Source: Azospirillum baldaniorum (GTDB lineage Bacteria; Pseudomonadota; Alphaproteobacteria; Azospirillales; Azospirillaceae). Taken from it: DNA of 64,000 nucleotides. Location: assembly GCF_003119195.2 (NCBI RefSeq), contig NZ_CP022256.1, forward strand, positions 119,673 through 183,672, given 5' to 3'. The position numbers were made by a program, and so were the translations under genes. The notes beneath the pieces were generated by a model, which saw only the letters and a program-made list of their open reading frames with translations, made no database searches and was not told the origin of the DNA. Positions within the stretch are counted from its first letter, which is position 1. Each line of letters opens with the position of its first letter. Shown here piece by piece: positions 59,326 through 64,000 of the stretch.

Positions 59326-59646
59326 ATGAGAGACTTGCTGACTCATAAGGACGCTATGGGCACACCGAGCGCCGTGCTCTCCGTCTCCGATTCCCGCTAC
59401 GCCCTGGTGCTCGCCGCCGGGACGGGAAAGACGGTTTCGGTGCCTAACGATGCGAAAACAGTCCTTTTTGCGTCCACCGGCCCCTTCTGGGTGCAGTATG
59501 GAGCCGCCGCGGTTCTCCCGGTGGCGGACGACGTGAGCGGCGTGGCGCCCGAACTGGCCCCCGCAGCGCGCAGACTGGACGGAACGACCTTGCTGGGGCT
59601 GGTCGCCCCGTCCGACTGCACCGTCTCCCTGACCTTCTTCGGGTGA
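59326..59646 (+). CDS. small phage-structural-like protein
   Basis: A protein of 106 residues and unknown exact role. It reads as a compact beta-rich domain (SRYALVLAAGTGKTVSVPND, TVLFASTGPFWVQYGAAAVL, TVSLTFFG) like small proteins encoded beside phage tail fibres. The ATG at 59326 follows AAGGAGA; an ATG at 59308 lies before that site and is not used here. It is 4 nt upstream of the next gene. The phage link rests mainly on its neighbour. Confidence 0.6.
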   Translation: MRDLLTHKDAMGTPSAVLSVSDSRYALVLAAGTGKTVSVPNDAKTVLFASTGPFWVQYGAAAVLPVADDVSGVAPELAPAARRLDGTTLLGLVAPSDCTVSLTFFG

Positions 59647-59650
59647 CGCC

Positions 59651-60316
59651 ATGACCGCCCCCTATACGCTCAGCCTGATCAGCACACCGCCGGTCAATCT
59701 TACCCCCTACGCCGCCAAAGCCGACCCGAGCTTCACCGGCACGGCGACCTTCGCAGGCAGCGTGCAACTGGCAGCCGGCAGTCTCGCCGCCCCTTCACTC
59801 AGTTTTTCCAGTGACGCCGACACCGGCTTCTGCCGGCCGGCCAACGACCAGATGACGTTGGTCGCCGGTGGAGGAGCCGTGTTCCGAGCCGCCGCCGTCA
59901 CCGGGCAGGTGAACAATCTGGTCGTGTTCTCCGGAGCGTCCGGCGCCCCTCCGGTCATCGCGGCGGAAGGCGCGGACGCCAACATCGGCCTGCGCCTGAT
60001 GAGCAAGGGAAGCATGCAGGACTCTTCCGATATCCTGCTGCTGAACGGGGCCGGCCGATCACTCGCCCGCTTCGGCAGCGGCACTGGTGGGACCATTGTC
60101 AACTCCCTGCTCGTCCGCGCCCAATCATCCGGACAGCCGGTGCAGATTTACGCCGAAGGGAACGACGCCAGCATCGACTTGGCGCTGTATGCGAAGGGCA
60201 GCACCGGGCGCATCCGCTTCGGCACCTTCACGGTCGGCAGCGACGCACCCGTCACCGGCTTCATCGAGATCAGGGACGGTTCAGGCGCGCTGCGCAAGCT
60301 CGCCGTGATCGCCTGA
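59651..60316 (+). CDS. phage tail-fibre-like protein
   Basis: A protein of 221 residues with features of phage tail-fibre or tail-spike shaft proteins: the segment AAKADPSFTGTATFAGSVQL (the common 'SPxFTGTPT' type repeat) and SLSFSSDADTGFCRPANDQM, which matches the 'DxDTGFYRPxxDQ' motif often seen in tail fibres and similar bacterial proteins. Later strands repeat ANIGLRLMSKG and ASIDLALYAKGS. It lacks a signal peptide. It may be a domesticated fibre or a surface adhesin-like protein; no capsid, terminase or other phage genes are nearby. Confidence 0.65.
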   Translation: MTAPYTLSLISTPPVNLTPYAAKADPSFTGTATFAGSVQLAAGSLAAPSLSFSSDADTGFCRPANDQMTLVAGGGAVFRAAAVTGQVNNLVVFSGASGAPPVIAAEGADANIGLRLMSKGSMQDSSDILLLNGAGRSLARFGSGTGGTIVNSLLVRAQSSGQPVQIYAEGNDASIDLALYAKGSTGRIRFGTFTVGSDAPVTGFIEIRDGSGALRKLAVIA

Positions 60317-60343
60317 CACCCCACGTCAAGAGGAGCATTCACC

Positions 60344-60646
60344 ATGGCGCTCATCAAGCCTATCCCCACGCCCTTCGGCCCCGACGCCGCTTACTGGCAT
60401 ATTCTGGCCTTCGAGGCCAACCGCCCCCAGGGAGCCGCCCGCACCGTCCTGGCCGGCTACGTGAATGCAGACACCCGCGCCTCCGGCTGCCGCCCGCTCG
60501 CCACCATCACGCTGGATTTGGCTGGTCCTCTCTTCCCCGGCACCGAGGAAGGCATCCGCTACACCGACCTTTACGCTGCGATCAAAGTTGCTACCAACGA
60601 TCCGAACAGTCCAGCGGCGGTGCTCGCCGGAGCAATGGACGGATAA
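60344..60646 (+). CDS. small conserved phage-associated protein
   Basis: A protein of 100 residues starting MALIKPIPTPFGPDAAYWHI and containing LAGYVNADTRASGCRPLATI and DLYAAIKVATNDPNSPA. Small proteins with this style commonly follow tail-fibre genes in alphaproteobacterial prophage remnants. The start has GAGGAGCATTCACC as ribosome-binding site. It is 27 nt after the fibre gene and ends before a strong hairpin. Function is unknown. Confidence 0.6.
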   Translation: MALIKPIPTPFGPDAAYWHILAFEANRPQGAARTVLAGYVNADTRASGCRPLATITLDLAGPLFPGTEEGIRYTDLYAAIKVATNDPNSPAAVLAGAMDG

Positions 60647-60659
60647 AATGACGCTTCAC

Positions 60660-60686
60660 GCGGGATGCGGCAAAGCCGCATCCCGC
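60660..60686 (+). terminator. perfect 12-bp hairpin ending the tail-fibre-like operon
   Basis: GCGGGATGCGGC (60660-60671) and GCCGCATCCCGC (60675-60686) form a perfect 12-bp stem with an AAA loop, 13 nt after the last stop. The following bases are A-rich rather than T-rich, so it is not a classical intrinsic terminator on this strand, but its strength and place suggest a transcript end. Confidence 0.6.
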
Positions 60687-60763
60687 TTCAAAAAAACTTC
60701 TCCACCCCCTCCACCTGCATAGATAGCAAAAGCCTCAGTGTATAAAAAATTTTTAGTGACCTT

Positions 60764-60782
60764 AATGACACAATGTGTTATT
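60764..60782. promoter_or_regulatory. operator-like palindrome upstream of the radical SAM gene
   Basis: AATGACACAATGTGTTATT is a near-perfect palindrome: 9-bp arms with one mismatch and a single central base. It lies 45-63 bp before the ATG at 60827, downstream of a TATAAA box (60741). A repressor binding here could control the gene. The ribosome-binding site AAAAGGAGAGG before the ATG is strong. Confidence 0.4.
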
Positions 60783-60826
60783 TAGAGGAAAAATTTTTCA
60801 TTTTTAGCTCTCAAAAGGAGAGGTAA

Positions 60827-61621
60827 ATGGATTATTTAATTGATGGAAAACTTGGATCACCTGCCGATAATGAAAAAAGAGCGCTTCTTGCTTGGGAGCA
60901 AGGAGAAGAGTTCGTAACCAGCAAGCCAGTTCTACTCTCCATAGAATCCACCTCTGTTTGCAACCTTAGATGCGTAATGTGCCCACATGCTATTGGTGCA
61001 GTGCGCCGACCAAAGCATATGGATAAGGAGGTCGCGGATAAGCTGGAAGGATTTCTTAAATCCGCGAAGAGCATTCAACTCCATGGTATCGGAGAACCTC
61101 TCCTTAGTCCAGCATTTTGGCAATTTCTTTCAGCTGTACAAGACAATCACGAAGCACATATTGAAGTGAACAGCAACGCTGTGCTCCTAACAGATACGAC
61201 AATTAGCAAAATACTAGATTCAAATTTGAAAACTATAAATATATCTCTTGATGCCTGCACTCGCGAAATGTATCAGAAAATACGCGGCGAGAAATTTGAA
61301 AAAGTATCAATGAATATAAAAAGATTGTGCGACAAACGGAGGGAAAAAGTTGATTCAGAGCTTAAAATATGGCTCAACATGACAATTATGAAAGAAAACT
61401 ACAAAGAAATTCCTTATTTTGTTTATTTCGCGAAAGCTATTGGAGCTGACCACACGCACTTTAACGATTTAAACGCTTTCAATGCGCATACTTTGTTAAA
61501 CTGGAAAGTCGAAAGAGGAGATTTTATATTTAATTATTCAGAGCAGATGATCGACTCCGTAATAGATGAGGTTCATGAAAAACTTAAAGAAGCAAAAAGA
61601 AATGCTGAAATTCTTGGATAG
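60827..61621 (+). CDS. radical SAM protein (AT-rich)
   Basis: Radical S-adenosylmethionine enzyme of 264 residues. The 4Fe-4S/SAM motif is CNLRCVMCPH (CxxxCxxC) at about residues 45-54, followed by SAM-binding features SIQLHGIGEPLLSPAFW (GxGEP) and VNSNAVLL. It ends soon after the TIM-barrel core, without the C-terminal Cys-rich domain that such enzymes normally have; that domain is encoded separately just downstream in another frame. Substrate unknown: relatives modify sugars, peptides or protein side chains. Base composition is much more AT-rich than the polysaccharide genes, indicating horizontal transfer. Confidence 0.8.
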   Translation: MDYLIDGKLGSPADNEKRALLAWEQGEEFVTSKPVLLSIESTSVCNLRCVMCPHAIGAVRRPKHMDKEVADKLEGFLKSAKSIQLHGIGEPLLSPAFWQFLSAVQDNHEAHIEVNSNAVLLTDTTISKILDSNLKTINISLDACTREMYQKIRGEKFEKVSMNIKRLCDKRREKVDSELKIWLNMTIMKENYKEIPYFVYFAKAIGADHTHFNDLNAFNAHTLLNWKVERGDFIFNYSEQMIDSVIDEVHEKLKEAKRNAEILG

Positions 61622-61667
61622 GCTTTAGCATTAGCGGAAACAAGAAACTTCATTTGGAGTAAAATCA

Positions 61668-62054
61668 ATGTCATCGCCGCGTCAATGCACAGCACCATGG
61701 TATTGGATGCAAGTTATCACAGATGGGACTGTGCGTCCTTGCTGCTTTTCAGCACAAGACATAGGAAGCCTTCATCACAGCTCAATCGAAGAGATTTGGA
61801 ACGGAGATCTTATAAAAGAATTACGCCGTTTTATGCACCAAAATCGTGTGCATCCAATTTGCCAAAATGCGCCATGTAAATTTATACAAAAGAACAATGC
61901 CAAAAAAGATGCCCTTCCTCGCTTAGGAGATCGCATCTTTTTCGGAAAAATGGAGCTGGATCAATATATATGGATCGAAGGGATGGCATACTCAAGAATA
62001 TTGGGGATGCTGGTCAAAAGAAAAATATGCAAAAATATCCTTTCCAAATTTTGA
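61668..62054 (+). CDS. SPASM-domain protein, separate from its radical SAM core
   Basis: A protein of 128 residues matching a stand-alone SPASM-type domain: QCTAPWYWMQVITDGTVRPC with CCFSAQDIGSL and SIEEIWNGDLIKELRRFMHQ, then a later Cys pair in HPICQNAPCKF. These Cys residues would hold an auxiliary iron-sulphur cluster. It begins 46 nt after the radical SAM gene in a different frame, with TTTGGAGTAAAATCA before the ATG, so it looks genuinely translated rather than just a broken end. Residues 85-128 are not recognised. It probably works with the upstream protein. Confidence 0.7.
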   Translation: MSSPRQCTAPWYWMQVITDGTVRPCCFSAQDIGSLHHSSIEEIWNGDLIKELRRFMHQNRVHPICQNAPCKFIQKNNAKKDALPRLGDRIFFGKMELDQYIWIEGMAYSRILGMLVKRKICKNILSKF

Positions 62055-62497
62055 CGACTTACTAGAGGGAAGTACTGTTGAGTATAGCATTGAGAGGCTT
62101 GAAAAGTGAATTCCAATGTTTCTATTTCTGTCATGACGAATGCCTCGGAAGCCGTGATGGCCAATTTTTCTCCATTTTGGTAATTTTCTGGTATCTGTTC
62201 CCATAAGCAAAGAAACTGCTAATCTGCCTTCCCTGGATATCACTATCGAGACCAAGCCACGTCTCAAGCCCAGCTCAGCGTGGAATCAACAATGATCAGC
62301 GGCCAATAGGCGTCGGGATAACATCCATTCATGTGCACAAAGGGCTGTCGTAAACGCACATAGGACTGCATTGGTATAAATGAATATGGAGTAGTATATT
62401 AAGTAAAAGTAAATAGATACGCTGTTTGATTAAAAAATCTTATGGCGATGCTCATAAATGAGCCAAAACAGAATAAATTTACTCTGGAGTTCCGGTC
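62055..62497. other. degenerate AT-rich region without an intact gene
   Basis: About 440 bp with no intact frame longer than a few dozen codons that I can assign. Short runs such as SISVMTNASEAVMANFSPFW after 62106 and NLPSLDITIETKPRLKPSSA near 62220 look coding but are broken by stops, suggesting decayed genes. The last 60 bp are AT-rich and may have served as the promoter of the broken methyltransferase. Confidence 0.4.
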
Positions 62498-63090
62498 ATG
62501 CCTTACAACCTTTCCATTCCAGGTCAGATGTCTGAATGGGAATTGCAGGCAATTGAAGCTGTTGCAGCGCTTGTTCCTCCCGATGGCACCATTGTCGAGA
62601 TCGGTTCTCTGTTCGGTCGATCGAGCTGGGCCTGGGCGAAAAGCGCCGATCCCAGCGTCCACCGTCCATTGCATCGACCCCTGGGAGGAGAATCACGGCA
62701 TCTCGGCCGATGGAGCAGGCCCTCGGGATCACCTACGGGATCGACCAGTTCCGGGCCTATCTGTCCGGACTGCCCGAACGTGAAAGCCTTGCAAGGGTAC
62801 AGCCCGGACAATTTCCAGGACTGGAATCCGTCCGGTGGATCTCTTCTTTGAGGATTCGGTCCACACCAATCCTATCCTGTCCCGGAATCTGGAATTCTGG
62901 AGCCGGCACCTGCCCCCGACCGGAATTTCATGCGGGCATCGATTACCGCCCCCCGCTTTCCCGATGTGATGAACGGCGTCGACAGGCTCGCCCGGAGCCT
63001 GGAACGGGAGATCCTTGTCGTCGATACGCTCTGTGCCGTGCCTGCTGCCGCCGGTTTCGAAGGTTCCAGCCGCGAAGGCCGTGCGCGAGA
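62498..63090 (+). pseudogene. class I SAM-dependent methyltransferase gene broken by several frameshifts
   Basis: Pieces of one protein appear in order but in changing frames: EWELQAIEAVAALVPPDGT and IVEIGSLFGRSSWAWAKSAD (from 62498), VHCIDPWEENHGIS (about 62665-62705), EQALGITYGIDQFRAYLSG (about 62713-62770), CPNVKALQGYSPDNFQDWNP (62771-62830), VDLFFEDSVHTNPILSRNLE (from 62835) and RFPDVMNGVDRLARSLEREI (about 62951-63010). Together they resemble the small-molecule methyltransferase group with a VEIGS SAM site and a GGxxCGHDY motif. At least five frame changes lie within 500 bp. The cause is either real decay or local sequence error; both are possible. Confidence 0.7.
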
Positions 63091-64000
63091 AGCTGCTGAC
63101 GCTCGCTGCCGAGGCTCGCACGGATGCCTTGACCCGGCCGTACGCCCACACGTTCCAACTGCGCAACAAGCCGGACACCGTCTCACCCGGCGGCACCATG
63201 CTGATCGATGTCTATGCCTGCAACGAAAAGTCGCCACCCTTGGATGGACGGCTCCGGAGCACCGGCGATCGCCGCATGTTTCCGTCCATGTGCATACCGA
63301 GCACGGAGAAACATCGGGCGCGCTGCTCCACTGCCCAAATCTCTTTCGCCCGATCGGCCGGTCACGGCGCCAGCTTTCCCGTCTGCCTCGGCCCGCTGCC
63401 TCCTGGCACCCATCAGGCGAGCGCCCGCTTGGTCCTGATCTCCGCCAGCGGTGAGGTTCTGCGAACCTTCGAAACCGAGGAGCGCTGGACGGTCCGGATG
63501 GATGGAAACGCCGCTCTTCCCACGTCATTGCGGCTTTATCAGGCCTTTCAAACCGATCGCCCCGTTAATTTCGAAAGCATCGATGCGCTGGATGTTCACG
63601 CGGCCTATCGCATCCTGCTCGGCCGGCCGCCTGAAGGCCCTCAGCAGGTGGCGAGCCATTTGGCGGCCGCCCAGACCTTGTCCGGGCTTCGACGGCGTTT
63701 CATGACGTCGCAGGAATTCATAAGCGGCAACCTGAAGCTGGCCCCGTCGCCACCGGACGTACAGCCTGCGCCTGCCACCGGGCGAGCGCACGACGAACGA
63801 ACGCCCTTGGCCGACCGCCTGCCGGAGCTTCTGCGGAATGGGCTGAACGGGCTGTTCAAGCCCGTCGACCGACCCGACCAGCGGCGTGACCTCCTATCTC
63901 CTGCGCCGGTCGGCGGCACCGCTGCAGCAATCCTTCTATTTCACGCAGCCCTGCTGGAGCCGGGACGGCCGCTTCCTGTGGCTGTATTGCGCCCATCCGC
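63077..64000 (+). pseudogene. frameshifted remnants: Wzt-tail-like, DUF4214-like and propeller-like fragments
   Basis: The region continues in broken frames to the window edge. From 63077 one frame gives KAVREKLLTLAAEARTDALT and LRNKPDTVSPGGTMLIDVYA, like the beta-sandwich tail of Wzt-type proteins. From about 63425 another gives RLVLISASGEVLRTFETEER, then DVHAAYRILLGRPPEGPQQV and LRRRFMTSQEFISG, resembling a DUF4214-type repeat. From about 63893 a third gives TSYLLRRSAAPLQQSFYFTQ and CWSRDGRFLWLYCAHP, like a beta-propeller lyase-type protein running off the edge. The pieces may come from one or more genes. No intact reading frame is present. Confidence 0.5.

Noticed and set aside
1..64000. 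tRNA, rRNA, riboswitch or CRISPR loci
   Set aside because: I looked for cloverleaf-like GC arms with TTCGA-type loops, conserved rRNA segments and short regularly spaced repeats and found none that I could support.

Overview
The window is GC-rich chromosomal or megaplasmid DNA of an alphaproteobacterium. The codon use, the heavily modular glycosyltransferases and the mix of LPS, EPS and heptose genes suggest Azospirillum or a close Rhodospirillales relative; this is an inference, because no 16S or other marker gene is present. Almost the whole window is a surface-polysaccharide locus. It carries at least twelve glycosyltransferase genes (several with two or three catalytic domains), four nucleotide-sugar pathways, two ABC polysaccharide exporters and one type I secretion pair. 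No rRNA, tRNA, CRISPR array or intact transposase was seen.

Layout. 1-5723 (+): a tightly coupled operon that enters from the left edge: tandem sugar nucleotidyltransferase (partial), GtrA flippase, GT2, small GDPD-like protein, a fusion of a membrane glycosyltransferase-like half with a uridine-kinase-like half, and a HAD phosphatase. 5790-7387 (-): ABC exporter 1, whose ATPase has no carbohydrate-binding tail. 7916-13781: GDP-fucose block (gmd, GT4, an opposing modular GT4, fcl). 14107-19435 (+): type I secretion ATPase, HlyD adaptor and a Sel1-repeat protein. 19461-29674 (-): one operon, second gmd, GT4+GT2, GT4, rfbC-rfbB-rfbD-rfbA and a GNAT acetyltransferase. 29983-32136 (+): phosphomannomutase/phosphoglucomutase and a small coiled-coil protein. 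32150-43262 (-): ABC exporter 2 (Wzm, and Wzt with a C-terminal domain), an FkbM methyltransferase with a coiled-coil tail, and two tandem copies of a triple-GT4 enzyme. 43585-47200: a double-GT2 gene and an opposing GT4. 47606-49816 (-): an AT-rich GT9 gene of foreign composition. 50157-53257 (-): ADP-heptose operon hldD-hldE-gmhA. 53655-59024 (-): a giant triple-GT4 protein of about 1789 residues with three repeated beta-type modules. 59326-60646 (+): three small phage-tail-fibre-like genes behind a possible attenuator. 60827-62054 (+): AT-rich radical SAM and SPASM genes on separate frames. 62055-64000: degenerate DNA with many frameshifts.

How it may work. Gmd/Fcl supply GDP-L-fucose (or GDP-4-keto-6-deoxymannose), RfbABCD supply dTDP-L-rhamnose, and HldD/HldE/GmhA supply ADP-heptose for LPS core. 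The modular glycosyltransferases build chains that the two ABC exporters move across the inner membrane. The most interesting unit is 32150-43262. There a Wzt with a C-terminal domain, a methyltransferase carrying a repeat-built coiled coil, and a multi-domain polymerase-like GT resemble, in architecture but not in sequence family, the E. coli O9a WbdD/Wzt/WbdA chain-termination system. The GT gene there has been tandemly duplicated and differs only in patches of its third catalytic domain. Several small modules recur across unrelated enzymes of the locus and have no obvious assigned function.
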